Positions 10,925 to 23,610 of a stretch of 64,000 nucleotides of DNA are shown here, one piece after another. Below the pieces are notes generated by a model. The model saw nothing but the letters and a program-made list of their open reading frames with translations, was not told the DNA's origin and ran no database searches. The stretch is from positions 26,080,922 through 26,144,921 of the forward strand of contig CM055102.1 in assembly GCA_029204225.1 (NCBI GenBank). Direction: 5' to 3'. This DNA is from Diphasiastrum complanatum (lineage: Eukaryota; Streptophyta; Lycopodiopsida; Lycopodiales; Lycopodiaceae). The position numbers and the translations under genes were made by a program. The first letter of the stretch is position 1; each line of letters opens with the position of its first letter.

Positions 10925-12430
10925 TGCAATTACGGTTGCTCCATAATATCCTACGGATGGACTGGCGTTCGTCACAAATTCGTCGTATAATGGTCTCCTA
11001 TTCGCTTGGCACCGTGTTTCTACGGGGGGTGATGCCACGCATGGTGGTGTGGCCATCACCGTAGAGTTCATCTACGATGCAGTGAGCTCTGCCATCCAGG
11101 AGATTGGGGCCCATCAATGTGTATACCGAGGTCTGTACTATTTTTTTTTTTAATTCTTCAGAAAAGCCTCGATAATAGAGTTGAAAAACCTCTCGAATGT
11201 TGTAGTGACCAAGTGAAAATTGGCAATTTGGAGCTAGGTAAAGGCACTAAAGATTTTTTTTGCAAGTTATTGAAGAACTCAAATAAGGTCAAAGAAATGG
11301 CAAGGAAGTGTTTGAACATTGTCATGTCAATACATAAAAATTCTGAAGATATGATGAAATCATAGTTTCGCATTCTTTGGATCTTAAAGATGGACAAGTG
11401 TTCTTGGATGGTTTTTGTTAGGATCACCAAGTGAAGATCTTCCACAATCCTATCACATGCAAACCAGAAGGACACCTATGGAGCCTGAACCACCTAACCA
11501 ATATGGAGAGGCTAGTCAATACCCTATTCAAGTTGTCACAAACAACACCACGAACTGCAGGCAGATGGGAGATCTACGGATGCGCGAGCACTCCTCCATT
11601 GTGTGGACACCACGTGTTGCGCATTCTATCGATCTGCTGATCCACGACATGTGCGCACTCCCGTGGATCCATGAGGTATCCTTTGTACACCTTTCCTGTC
11701 TTTTATGCTAGTTTTGTTGCTATTATTTCCTTGCTTTGCTCGGCCCATAACAATTTTTTGATGGCTTTTTGTCTTGCAGATTACTGCTCAGGCCATGCGC
11801 GTGGTCAGCTTCGTCCTAGAAAGAAAGAAGCGAATGTTGGCCCTATTTCGCAGCTTCTCGCCCTTGGACGTCAAGAAGTCGGCACCCACACGATTTGGCT
11901 ACTACTTTGTGGTTCTCGAGCGTATGGCGGCTGTGTGAGACCACTTGCAGAGGATGGTGGCCAGCACTGTATTTGATGAGTTCAGAGACCGTAGCAAGGA
12001 TGCAGGTCATTTCCAGTCGACTGTATATGGAGATGTGTTCTGGACACGGGCATCAAAGCTGATTGATGTGCTGAGGCCTGTTTTTTGTGTGATGCGCCTA
12101 GTAGACCGAGAGAGGTGTACTCTCGTTCTCATATATGAGTTCATGGACCGCATTGGAGAGGCGTTGACCAGATCCCGCTTGGATGAGGCCTGTAAGAGCT
12201 ATGTTTCCATTTCATCTTGTAATTTCGCATGAGAAACGACTAATGATTGTAATGTGTCTTGTGTTGTTGGGTGTTGCAGAAGGCAGGAGCTACTAGACAT
12301 TTGGCAGTAGAGGTGGGACTATTTCCACAGGCCCATCCACGCGGTAGCCCACATGTTGCACCCCTTGTGGCGCACCACTAGACGAGCGGGGGACCCGGAG
12401 CTCCACAGAGGATGGCTGGAGTACACAGAT
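10925..12430 (+). pseudogene. hAT-2 catalytic exons
   Basis: The stretch near 10925 encodes YGCSIISYGWTG; the family has SDGW here, so the first catalytic Asp is replaced by Tyr. After an insertion the second block reads VVTNNTTNCRQMG and SSIVWTPRVAHSIDLL (family TDNA..., CAAHC), again with key residues changed. Following exons encode AQAMRVVSFVLERKKRMLALF and TVYGDVFWTRASKLIDVL, then RWDYFHRPIHAVAHML, a typical hAT late block. Introns of about 100 and 90 bp separate them. Loss of catalytic residues shows that it cannot act as a transposase. Confidence 0.8.
11130..11420. other. AT-rich insertion inside hAT-2
   Basis: About 290 bp that interrupts hAT-2 between its first and second catalytic blocks. 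It contains an 82-codon open frame (11117-11365) with a Lys/Asn-rich peptide that I do not recognise. Base composition is clearly more AT-rich than the flanking transposon. It may be an intron-borne or inserted repeat. Confidence 0.45.
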
Positions 12431-12540
12431 CAAGTCTATCAAGGGCCAAGTATTACATTACAATCTTCAATTTATCTTCGAAGGGTTTTCATGGTTCATG
12501 CTTGTACGATCTTGCTTGTATAGACACTAACTCATGGAAT

Positions 12541-12910
12541 CGGTATTTTGCCATCAGATGGGGTTGAGTGCCTCGGCATCATTGGGGGGGGCTCGCTGAA
12601 GTTCGAAAGAGGGATATCCACCTTTGGCCATCATCGGTGCCAACGGAGAGAGGACCAACTCCGTCCAGTGACACGGTGGGGTTGTTATGGCCGCTCCACG
12701 TCAAAGCTCCAACGCTTGGCAGAGAAAGTGATGTCATAGGATTGTTCAACTTCCACTTGTGAGTGGGACTAAAGTAGCTGGTCCATGCAACACACAAAGA
12801 AGAGGAACCGGCTATCGATTGAGCAGTGCAGAGGGCTGGTCTATGTGTCCAGCAATGCACGGATGCTACGACGATACGGTAGAGACGGAGGCTTGCTTGA
12901 GGTTTGTTTG
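12541..12910 (+). pseudogene. hAT-2 C-terminal dimerisation domain
   Basis: Encodes LQRLAEKVMS followed, in a neighbouring frame, by KRNRLSIEQCRGLVYVSSNA and RMLRRYG, the hydrophobic dimerisation motif near the C-terminus of hAT transposases. At least one frame change is needed between the two parts. The last exon may continue to about 13150. Confidence 0.75.
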
Positions 12911-13379
12911 CCCCACCCTTGCTTGCCCTACATATGCTTCTCGTCATTGCTAGTTTTCTGGTATTTTATAGGGTCTACAATGAAACCTGTATGGTGAGTC
13001 AATATCTATCATGGTTACAAGTGAACCCTGACTCCTGCATGCTCGACACAGACACCACCATTCCACAAGCACCCCAGACGCAGTCTGATGCCGACGAGGA
13101 GATCCTTCGAGAGCTGCACAAATATATGGATGTCGAGGCCCGCTCTACATGACGCCAGCGGAGAGCAATTGAGAGGAGGCGGGTGAGGGAGGAGTGAGGG
13201 CATGAGGAGGATTCACCAAAGCGGGGGAGGGAGTTCCCAATTGACTCAAGGAGTGGGTGGGATGAGCAGGAGGGGTGGGGTGGGGTGGGGGAACAAATGC
13301 CAATAAGAAACATGTGTTGTCGCTTCATTTTGTACATAAACTCCACTTCAACACATGCCAAGGAACTTCATCTAAATAT

Positions 13380-14990
13380 TCTCAAAGCTGCCAGGTAGGC
13401 CATGACTAACTATCAACAAATTCAAATACCGCTGAAACTCTAAGTTACTACGATGACTAACCAAAAGATGCACAATTTCTTCCTCACCTCAGACTTTCAG
13501 CCTTCATCCAAAGGCTCCACTCCCATCAATACCTTGGTATAATGTTTCGGTGGCAATGTATTTGCCATTCATGTCTGCAAGCATCCTGTGTAGAATCGGT
13601 CATTCCTGCCCAGAAATATGCACCCTTGATTATTGCTAGAGAGTCTGTTTTTCTGTCCTTCTATCCCCAGTTTCTGCCTTAGGTCTTGTCTACGGATGTA
13701 TTTCATAGCTGCTTGACACAACACCCTGGTGTACTCTACTGCTGTGGATTAAAGTGCAACAAAAGCCTGTTTGCAGTAGCTGCAGCTTACAGCTGCTTAG
13801 CTCAGGATGAAACATATCGGAAGTTAACTTCCTGTTATCCAGATCCCCTGCCCAATCAGAATATGCATACCCTCAACATACTCTACAGTGCTTTCCTCAA
13901 CTTCCATACTAGCTTTGCTTGCTGCCTTCTCAAAAGATGGGCAGTTGTTTTACGTACACTTTATCGTCCAACTTATCATGAAACGGGCCATCTTTTCGTC
14001 CAGTTAATCTATTTTCATGATATGCATAGTTGCCCCTGCATATAGCAGCCTCTGACACTCGATTCTCAGTACTGATGGGAATTTCACTGCGTAGTCTACC
14101 CGTTCCACTTGCGTAAAGCCTTTTGTAACAAGGTGCCGCTTGTATCCATCAACATCTCCGTTCAGGTTGTACTTTATCTCTTACAACCACATTATCCACG
14201 TTCTTCCTTTGCCGTTGCTTGGTTCCAAGACTTTGACTCAGGACGCTCTTGTGCATCATTATACTCAAGAAGTTCAAAATCTTTACGTCTGTGTTGCTCT
14301 CTCTTGCCTTTCAGTTCCAATCATGACAAACTGCGTCCTTGCTTGTGCTCCTTTCTCTTCTGTTGGGTTACCTTCCTTAACAACAATCACGTCGCTTGAT
14401 AAGAGTGTTATCCTGTTCGGTTACCTTCCTCAACAAAATTTACATCACCTTCCTCAACAAAATTTACATCACCTTCCTCAACAAAAATCACATCCCTTGA
14501 TAAGAGCATTATCCTATTCCTTGTTTATTATGACCATGTGCCTTACTTGAGTACTCCACAAAGTGGCCACGAATCCCTTTGGGATTAAGTTTGTTCCTTG
14601 ACTTTTCTGAGACATGGACATAGACCCTTAATGCCAAACACCCTCATGTGCCCCACTTCAGATTTCCTTCATCCATATCCCCTCTGGTGCACTTCCTCTC
14701 AATGGCTGCATTGATGTACATAATAAGAGAGAAGCCAACTCATGAATTATACATCTCACCATGTCTGTTATGCTTCAATTTTTATATGGCAAGGTTGTTT
14801 TCCCCGACGTGTATGCCATTGTAAGGTCTTGATGAATTCCTTCATTTGTGCTATATGCTTCAAATGCCGGACCCCCTTATTCCTCTTCAAAATCAGGCCA
14901 ACCTCTAAACAGTTTGTGTCTCCATTTCATTTTGAAAATTTTCAGCTTCTCAAGGACTTGATTCTTATGTATCATGGAATGGTCCATAGT
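13380..14990 (-). mobile_element. Old Ty1/copia remnant (integrase end, RT, RNase H)
   Basis: Minus-strand fossil. Recognisable pieces from right to left are integrase core traces near 14.9 kb, the integrase C-terminal block near 14.6 kb, and the RNase H block with its SDWAG-type motif near 13.85 kb. Many breaks, no long open frame on the coding strand, and no LTRs seen. It looks much older than the copia copies at 25-35 kb. Confidence 0.7.
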
Positions 14991-14999
14991 TACACGAAC

Positions 15000-15210
15000 C
15001 ACGGTTTGAATCGTTTGGAGCCAGTTCATCCGGTTTGAATCAGAAAAAAAAGAACCCCAAAGAAAACCAAAAAAGACGTTTTAACTTTTATTTTCCGGTT
15101 TAAACCATTTTCCAGTTCGAACTGGCCAAGGCAGTTTGAATTGGTTCAAACCGGACGAATCGGGCCGATTTGCATTGACCCGATTCGAATCAGCTGGTAA
15201 CCTTGGACTG
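15000..15210. repeat. Cluster of GGTTTGAA/TTCAAACC words
   Basis: Repeated GGTTTGAA, GTTCGAAC and their complements give several small inverted repeats within 200 bp. No coding content and no known element end. Confidence 0.5.
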
Positions 15211-15604
15211 GTCTTTTCAGCGACCTTGGTACCTGGTAAAACGGCCATAAATTTACCGAGCCATACTTGAATGACCATTGAAACTGGTGTTAAGGTCATT
15301 AAAAAAGACGTTCTCTAATCGTAAAGGATGGTGAGAGAGACCCTTTTTATAGTTGAAATGGTTTTTTACGAGTCTCACTTATTCATCTATAAAGGTCATA
15401 ATCTCTCTTCTCAAATTTCAGCGCAATGTTCTTTTGAAAATTTCTTATTAGGCTTAAGATTTCATAATATGCCAAAAAAATGACGTCATTTTCAAAATTC
15501 ATAAACCGTGGTTCAGCGTTTCATTTGCAACATTGTCTTCATAGGTTTTGGCGAATAGGTGCCCAAGCCCATAGTTTCGTGAGAAATCACAGCCTTCGCA
15601 ATAC

Positions 15605-15710
15605 TGCTCTTCAACAATGTGAGTTGCCGCCCTCGGGCGCCTGAAACCGCGGAAGGCCCCCGCCCTGGGGCCTTCCCCCTTACTTAATGCTCTTCAACAA
15701 TGTGAGTTGC
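15605..15710. repeat. GC-rich 60-bp insert between 23-bp perfect direct repeats
   Basis: TGCTCTTCAACAATGTGAG plus TTGC occurs at 15605-15627 and again at 15688-15710. Between them lies a 60-bp block that is very GC-rich (CGCCCTCGGGCGCC, GGGGCCTTCCCCC) in an otherwise AT-rich region. It could be a small insertion with a long target duplication or a repair-associated templated insertion. Confidence 0.7.
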
Positions 15711-16154
15711 ATCAGAACGGTGTTCCGGGGGCCAGTGTTTTGGAACCCCGGAACATTTTGCATAAAAATATCTGAATTCTTCTTATTTTACAGCCGCGAA
15801 GCCTCATTTCCAGCGCACTTCCTATGGAGATGAGGAGTCAAACCCTGGTGCATTTATTCATAGGAAAAAGTAGTAGGTACATTGATGAAAAAGATATATA
15901 CACCCGAAAGGAGAAGTTTAAACAAAAGTAGGCTCAAACAAGAGCGAAGCTTGTGAGAGAGCAATAGGAGGCCAAATAGGTTGTGTGAGCACTCTATGTG
16001 AAGGCCATGATGTGTGAAAGGTGATTGTAGCACATACTGAAGAGACACAACACATGTTCCCTCTCTGTCACTCTCCACCCCACCCCCCCCTCTCTCTCTC
16101 TATCCATCTGAGATCACAACAAACCGAAACCATACCGAAGAGATATGACAATTG

Positions 16155-16157
<3 letters not shown>

Positions 16158-16229
<72 letters not shown>
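16158..16229. repeat. (CT)n microsatellite, 5' border of LINE copy C
   Basis: Perfect CT array ending directly at CACTGATCCGCTACTG, the first bases of LINE copy C. The same border sequence follows the next CT array at 16619. Confidence 0.97.

Positions 16230-16914
<685 letters not shown>

Positions 16915-16973
<59 letters not shown>
16915..16973. repeat. (CT)n microsatellite, 5' border of LINE copy B
   Basis: Perfect CT array immediately before the LINE copy B leader and its first ATG at 16992. Confidence 0.97.
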
Positions 16974-16975
<2 letters not shown>

Positions 16976-16991
16976 CTTCCCTCACTGCTCC

Positions 16992-18406
16992 ATGGCAGCT
17001 CCTCCTCGCGCCCCTGCTCGTAGATCAGCACGATCCCCAGCCGCCTCCTCACTCACCTCCCTCACTCACCACTCACCTCCCCTCGCTGCCCCTTCCCCTA
17101 ACCCCCTCGCTGCTCCCTCTCCTTCCCTCGCTGCTCCTTCTCCTTCTCCTTCCCTCGCTGCCCCTTCCTGTAACCTCCTCGCTGCTCCTTCCCCCCTCGC
17201 TGCCCCTTCCCTCGCTGCTCCTTCTTCCCCCCTTGCTGCCCCTTCCCTCGCTGCTCCCTCCCTCGATGCTCCTTCTTGCCCCCTCGCTGCCCCTTCCCTC
17301 GCTGCTCCCTCCCCTAACCCCCTCGCTGTTCCTTCCCCTTCCCCCCTCGCTGCTCCATCCCCCCCCCTCGCTGACCTCCCTGATCTCCTAGCTGCCACCC
17401 CCTCACCCATCCTCCTCGCTGAACCCTCCTTGTCACCCCCCCTCACCTCACCCCCTCGCTGATCTGTCACCTCACCCCATTGTCATTCCAGCCCCCCCCC
17501 CTCATTGCCACTTCACCTCACCCCCTTGATGACCCATCTCCCTCTCCTACTACAACTCTCACCCCCCTCTCTGATGGCTGCTCCCCTGATTCAGCTCCTC
17601 TTCTGTCTTCTGACCCTATTCTTCCCACACCTATCATTGCTCACTCTTCCTCCTTCACGGCACCACAATCTACAGCCAATATTCCGTATACGCCTTCTAA
17701 ATCAATTGAACTTTTCTCATCTTGGCAGATTGATCAATTCAAGGCAGATTTCCAATTTTTGCGGTATGAAATTTCACAGCTGAAAGGAACGGTTACTTCT
17801 TTGGTCAACGAGAAGAAGCTATTGCAGTCCAAGGTTGCCTCACTCGAACAATCCATCGGAATCAAACAGGCCGCAGCTTCGGAATCCACCACCAACATGC
17901 TACGGGAGCTAGAAACCAAGATTGAGAAGCAACACGAAGAGGCCCTTTCCTGGGCATCAGTTTTGAAAAAGGGCACCAAACCCAGCGCTCCCATCTCCTC
18001 AGTTATCTCAGCCACCATCTCGGAAGAGAAATCTCGAGACCAAAAATCCCACAATATTAGAGTTCGTGGAGTTCTAGATACACAGGATGCATTGGCTGAA
18101 GCTAAACGCTTTCTCGACATCACTCTCGGGCACAGGACAGAGGGGTTAGACACCGCATGGAGGACCACTAGAGATGCAGCCACACTCATTCTTCGTTTCA
18201 CCTCCCTCGAGAGTCGTCAAAATGCTTTGCGGTGCAGAGCTAAGCTATGTGGTACCACTATCTACATGGACGACGACCTCACATATATCCAGGTAGAGGA
18301 GAGGCGTAAGGCCTTTCAGGTAGCCCGTGAGTCTGGCAAACGAGTCATTTACCGAGATGGACGAGTGCGTTTTCTTGACAGCGCACCTAGCAGCTCCCAG
18401 TGCTAG
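16992..18406 (+). pseudogene. LINE copy B ORF1 with Pro-Leu-Ala-rich N-terminal extension
   Basis: An open frame from 16992 to 17462 encodes a tandem PLAAPS-type repeat. A second open frame, 17480-18406, encodes the ORF1 body: a Pro/Ser-rich start, a coiled coil (about residues 95-140, QLKGTVTSLVNEKKLLQSK), NIRVRGVLDTQ near residue 195, then a block ending MDDDLTYIQ and VIYRDGRVRF. The two frames differ by a C-run near 17490, so they may once have been one ORF. The repeat extension is absent from copy A. Confidence 0.78.
17080..17465. repeat. Minisatellite CCCTCGCTGCTCCTTCC
   Basis: About 18 imperfect repeats of CCCTCGCTGC(T/C)CC within the LINE copy B 5' region. Unit lengths are mostly multiples of three, which keeps a PLAAPS peptide frame open. 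Confidence 0.85.
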
Positions 18407-18462
18407 GGATTTGGGGTCCCCGGGTTTGGGAGTGCCCCGGGGCCCCACCCACACCATCTCCG

Positions 18463-21400
18463 GATTGGAGTATGGAACTGTGATGGTTTACACTCATCCT
18501 CCATTGCTGGCGACTTGATCGATTTCATCACTGACAGAGATTTGCTGCTCTTTATGGAGACTCATGAGAGTCAAGAGAGAGGATTACCTATTTTTCCAGG
18601 ATACAGATGGGATTCCGTGTACAGACTTGAGACTAGATCAGCTAGCGGTCGTGGATTCGGAGGTGTTGCATGTTTATACAGAGAGTCTCTTCATCCGAGC
18701 ATTGAGTTCATCAGACACGACGAGCATGCACGGTATATATGGATTCATATTACTGGGCAGGATATTGGGTTGGACAGGGACCTCTTTGTGGCGGCCTGTT
18801 ATTTTCCTCCAAACTTGTTGGCCAAAATATGGTAGTTATACTTGTCACCCTCACAGTGGTGGACATAGTGTTGTGGATTATCTCATGGGATCACCATCTT
18901 TCATACCTCTCATATCTGATTTTCATGTATCTCCCACCACTCTCTCTGATCATTCCTTTCTCTCCTTCGCTATCGGCCGCCTCCCACCTCCCCAACCATC
19001 CTCACACCCCCTGCTTACACGGGCACCCAAGTATACATTCAGTTTCCTCTTTACACCAGTTTACCAGGAGTTCCTAACCTCATTGCTCCATTCCTTCCCT
19101 CGCGATAGTACAGTCGAGACTCAAGCTGCCTTTCTTAGCACTTCTCTTCATATCGCTGCTTCCCTTGCTTTTCCATCTAAACCCCATAAAAGCAGAGGCA
19201 CCCGCTCCTCATCGATACGACCCCCACACCCCCCGTGGTATGATGTTGAATGTCGCTCTCTTCGTCAGCTTGTCACCCATGCCCGCACTCACGATCCTCA
19301 TCTCCTCCACTCCGCCAGGCGCTCTTACCGTCGCACACTCCGCCGAAAAAAGCGTATATATGATGACTCCGAAGGAACGCGTCTTGTTGATCTTCTCTTC
19401 AGTTCCTCTTCAGGCGCCTTTTGGCGTGAGTTTATCCCTCGTGCTCCACCACCCCTCCTAGATGACCTTCGCATATGGACCGAATACGCTACCAAACTAT
19501 ATACCATACCCACTGACGCACCCATCTCTATCTCCCCACGCCCCTCTGAGTTCACCTTCTTCACATCTGACATGGTACTTACGGCCATCAAGAGAATGAA
19601 GTCCCATAAAGCAAGAGATATCGAAGACCTTGAATCTGAACTCCTAACCCATGCTTCCGACCTCCTTGCTCCCACACTAGACACTCTCCTCAATTCCGCC
19701 GTTGTCTCTGGTTTCCCCTCATCCTGGTGCACCAACATCATCCACCCTATTCATAAAAATGGTGATCCCATGATCCCTGGTAATTACCGCACTATCATGA
19801 TCGGACATGTTCTCACGAAGCTCTATGGTACCATACTCCAGTCTGCAGTGAGTTCAGAGGCGGAAGCTCGGAGATTACATGCATTGGGGCAGGCAGGTTT
19901 CCGATCTCATTATTCTACCACTGACCATATTTTTACACTTCGAGCCTTGATCGAGGAAGCTAAGTACAGGAAAGAGAGGGTTTACTGCTGTTTTGTAGAT
20001 TTCAGGAAGGCCTTCGATTCTGTACCACGCTCCCTGCTCATTCAGAGACTTCGTGACCTTGGTTTCTCCACAGATATTGTTTTAGCAGTGATGGCTCTTT
20101 ATGAGAAGGTCTTGGGATGTTTCCGACATAGCAGTGGCTTATCTGATCACATTTGGAGCACCATTGGGGTGAAACAGGGGTGCTCTCTTTCACCGGTTCT
20201 CTTTGGATTGTATATTGATGAGTTAGAGCGAGTCATCTCACAGTGTGGCGGGGGTGGCTGTAGACTTGGCACCATTCTGATTGCTATTCTCCTTTATGCG
20301 GATGATGTAGTACTAGTATCCCCGACCAGAGAGGGTTTGCAGAGGCAGCTGGATTGTTTACAGGGATTTTGTACCAGATGGGGGTTGGGGGTGAACACTG
20401 CGAAGACCAAGGTTATGGTCTCCAACACTTCTCGAGCCTTCATGCAGCGCCAGGAGCTCATCTTAGATGGACAGGCCTTAGAGGTAGTTTCCTCTTATAC
20501 CTATTTGGGGATACTCTTCTCTGGTCCTACCTTCAGCATGCGGCAAGCTGCCACCACCCGACTTGGGAAGGGGCATTCCTCTCTTGTTTAGCTTGAGCGG
20601 TTCTGTTTCAGGAAGCTCATCCGAGATGTTCGCAGTAAGTGTAGACTCTTTGATACTATTGTCACCCCCACAGCCTTATATGCAACAGAGACATGGTGCA
20701 CCGGCCTTCCTTCATCACACTGGGCCAGCATTTCACGATTGCAGACCACCATGTTAGCCCGTATGATTCGGGCGAAGCCCTCGGTTCCACATGAGATCCT
20801 TCTTGCAGAGTTTGCCGTTCCACCCATTCAGATATATGCCGCGTTCCAGCTTATCACATACATTCAGAGAATCCAGGCTCTGCCCGATGAGGATATGAGA
20901 TATACACAGACAGCACTGGTCTCCTCACACTTTCTTCATGACCAGGGCTATCGACTATCGTGGTTCTCTCAGGCATCCCATTTCCTCCTTGAGTCATTTG
21001 GTATCTCCATTACAGAGCTCCCCTCAGGTACTCATCAGTATATCAGGCGCATCTTATATCGGGCATATCTCGACCGCACTTGGGGGCGACAGCTTGGGGT
21101 GAAACCCGGGTACTACTGGACTCATTTTATTGAGCTTGACATAGCAGGGGTCCCGGTCTTACCGCATTATTTGGACTCGAGACTATCACATTGCCTCAGA
21201 TTTACATTGGGACAACTCCGTGTATCATCACATCAGTTGGCTATTGAGACTGGTAGATTCCAGGGTACCCCGAGAGAGGAGCGGATTTGCCAGTTATGCT
21301 CTTTAGAGGAGGTGGAGTCAGAGGAGCACTTTATCTTTAGGTGCCCGGTATATTACGAGATCAGAGGGAGATACCACTGTTTGTTCCGAGACACACCTGT

Positions 21401-21797
21401 CACCTTACGATCGCTCATAGCTTATGAGGATTCCCGATGCGCGGCACTCATGATACGAGAGATGTTTATACTACGACAGGATTTGTATCAGACAGCCCAG
21501 CCGAGTCAGGTTTCTTTGCCTCAGATCACTTCTTTCTTCTCCAGGAGGAGAGGACGTTTTGATGACGGTGACGATGATGATGATGACCTACTTGCCCACA
21601 GAGACCAGAGACAGCGTCCCACACATACCCATGTTGCAGCACGAGCTACTCGACCTATCACGAGGAGACCTCTTCATCCTCTCAGACGACGTCAGAGACC
21701 ACCAGTGGCCCTTCATGCCACAGGCCGTATTACATCCTTCTATATCATCAGCACCAGCAGGACAGGACTAGATGATAACGTCATATCTCACTCATGA
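18463..21797 (+). pseudogene. LINE copy B ORF2 (endonuclease, reverse transcriptase, zinc knuckle)
   Basis: The endonuclease N-terminus reads RIGVWNCDGL near 18465 and LLFMETHES near 18550 (catalytic Asn and Glu). It then jumps from VAACYFPP to YTCHPHSGGHSVVDY near 18835, skipping the GDxN region present in copy A. RT motifs are QAGFRSHYS, VDFRKAFDSVP, GVKQGCSLSP and ILLYADDV (about 20290). The frame is interrupted at 20589 by a TAG, consistent with a C-to-T change of a Gln codon. The same frame then continues to 21797 with the knuckle CQLCSLEEVESEEHFIFRC. The C-terminus is rich in Arg with an acidic DDDDDDD run. Confidence 0.9.
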
Positions 21798-22109
21798 CTG
21801 TTAGCAGTATACATGCTCCCACATGTTTCTAATAGCATCACATCTATTTCAGTTTATAGCTTTAGCTCTACTTTGTTACTGTTTTGGAGACGTTTCATAC
21901 GCTCCTATGGTTACCACATACTTGACATGTACATTTACTAGTCTTATATGCCTTTTGGCATGGAAAAGACATTAATAAAGCTTTCTTTCTTTCTTTCTTT
22001 CTCTCTCTCTCACACACATCACAACAAACCAAACTGAAATCACAAGGAACCATACTGAATCATACTAAACCTTAGACAAAAATGTGCGCTAATGACAGCA
22101 TGTACGCAC

Positions 22110-22486
22110 CTAAAGAATTCGAAGTACATATTTTGAATCTCAAATTTGAGCAGGGCACCATGAGCTCTTCCCAATTCATAAGGAGAGCCATATACATGCA
22201 GCAAAGGAATAGAATCTTGGTTGGACAAATCAACTTGAAACTTCTTGCCAAAGGGATCTTCTGCTACCAGCCTGGGCTCCTGTGTCACGATCTGTGGAGA
22301 TGACGCACGTCCTGGAAAACATGACTCAACAGTGGAACTGGTGGAACTGTCAGCTGCCACCAAGGGTTGCCATGAGGCGCAAACCCAAAAAATAAGCCAG
22401 CAAACACAAGAACAAGACGCATTGCAAAGTAGAGAGTACGGCAGCAGATGAGGCATGGCGATGGCGAGAATGCGACGAGCGAGCAT
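22110..22486 (-). CDS. Exon 1 of a secreted C45-peptidase/acyltransferase-like (dcd1-type) protein
   Basis: Reads MLARRILAIAMPHLLPYS.. with a hydrophobic stretch (about residues 11-40) that looks like a signal peptide. A linker follows, then IPLLHVYGSPYELGRAHGAL near residues 90-110. This last block matches the N-terminus of the peptidase C45/linear amide hydrolase group (family pattern: GxPYexGxxhGxLL), whose mature chain starts further along at a nucleophilic Cys not included here. The exon ends TTTAG followed by GTGCGT, a good donor. A TATA-like box lies about 100 bp upstream. LINE copy B lies immediately downstream in the presumed intron, and I found no later exons in the window. The assignment rests on one motif, so it is moderate. 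Confidence 0.55.
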
Positions 22487-22587
22487 CAGAGTAAGAATGC
22501 ATCGATTTTCTTCGTTTGGAGGAGGAACAAAGAGAACAGCTTTCTTCTAAGTGTTTGGCCCGCCAATTCTATTCTCCTCGCATCGCT

Positions 22588-22606
22588 TATTATTATATAT
22601 ATATAG
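22588..22606 (-). promoter_or_regulatory. TATA-like element upstream of the C45-like exon
   Basis: On the minus strand a TATATATATATAATAATA stretch lies about 100 bp upstream of the ATG at 22486, a plausible distance for a plant core promoter. AT-rich microsatellites are common here, so chance cannot be excluded. Confidence 0.4.
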
Positions 22607-22639
22607 ATTTCTCTTCTTCTTCTTTTTTATAATTTCTTG

Positions 22640-23196
22640 CGGATAGAAAAAAGGAGGCCAATGTTTGTTGCCAAATTCTGGCTTGACATTTGCAGGGTGC
22701 AATGCACCAAGGCTAGTTTGACTTTAACAACCAACTCAAAAATTTATAAAAGCATGTCATTTGAATGGCTAGCTTACAAAATCTCCTTTCCATTTGAAAG
22801 ACAACTTTAGAAAATCAAATTTCATGTTAGTTTAAAATTGTGAAATTGTTTTTGTAAATTACAACAAAATTATGTTTTTATTTGAAAGGTACCATTGAAA
22901 TATACATCCCATGTGAGAGGTTTAAAAAAAAAATTCATCCAAATGTATGGGACATAAACTACTATACACAAGTGAACATAAACCATAAAGTTTAAACACC
23001 TTCCAAGTTTGGATCACCAACTTCAAGATTTCAATATATGGCTATGTGAAAAAAAGTCACAATGCCTATTACGCAATGAAGATACCTCGAGCAAATGACA
23101 TTCTGCTAATAAGTAGTCATAGGCTCAGACCAACCCCTTAGGGTCTTAAGATTTTTTAATAGGCATAATGTCATCTCCTAGCTCCTCCCATAATAC

Positions 23197-23200
<4 letters not shown>
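22640..23200. other. AT-rich non-coding DNA
   Basis: No open frame, repeat structure or element end was recognised between the C45-like promoter and the CT array at 23.2 kb. Confidence 0.6.

Positions 23201-23246
<46 letters not shown>
23201..23246. repeat. (CT)n microsatellite
   Basis: Short perfect CT array with no LINE sequence next to it, so it could be an empty target of the kind the LINE copies occupy. Confidence 0.97.
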
Positions 23247-23249
<3 letters not shown>

Positions 23250-23502
23250 CATTTATATATAGCAAGTTTGCACTTTCCATGGCATCTATGCTCCAAAACA
23301 TTGGTGATTTGGACAATGGACAAATATCTTTTTTTTTTGCACTAAAAACTCATAAATTATATAAAAACATGTATATTAATAGAGATTCCCATAACACCAC
23401 TGCATCTATGATATGTATAAGAACTTTTTCAATTTCTGTTCAGCATGTGCTTGGGTATCTACAACGACCAACTCCGCAGGTTAGAGAACTCATAACATGA
23501 CA

Positions 23503-23604
23503 CCTACAAAACCACGGCATTTAAATCTCATGATACATTTTGAAGATAAGTGACCTACAAAACCACGGCATTTAAATCTCATTATACATTTTGAAGATAA
23601 TCAC
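23503..23604. repeat. Tandem duplication, 51-bp unit
   Basis: Two nearly identical copies (23503-23553 and 23554-23604) that share CCTACAAAACCACGGCATT and ATACATTTTGAAGATAA. Confidence 0.95.
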
Positions 23605-23610
23605 TTACAC

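Larger units (their letters stand above)
10580..13160 (+). mobile_element. hAT-superfamily DNA transposon 2 (decayed)
   Basis: Plus-strand hAT gene with the same order as hAT-1 but more decayed. It has the N-terminal helical block (10585-10801), first catalytic block (10925-11130), an unrelated insertion (about 11130-11420), second block (11508-11675), further exons to 12430, and a C-terminal dimerisation domain (12650-12900). The dimerisation motif KRNRLSIEQCRGLVYVSSNA is characteristic of hAT proteins. Protein similarity to hAT-1 is visible but not high, so these are different families, not two arms of one recent inversion. Confidence 0.85.
16974..21973 (+). mobile_element. LINE copy B, near full length, bordered by CT-rich tracts
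   Basis: Begins after (CT)n, carries ORF1, ORF2 and a 3' UTR (21798-21973) that ends TTAATAAAG, followed by (CTTT)n(CT)n. AATAAA may act as the polyadenylation signal. The order and sequences match copy A, so both belong to one family. Compared with copy A it lacks about 100 codons in the middle of the endonuclease and has an in-frame stop late in ORF2, so it is inactive. Its 3' end lies about 140 bp downstream (on the minus strand) of the C45-like exon, probably inside that gene's first intron. Confidence 0.92.
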
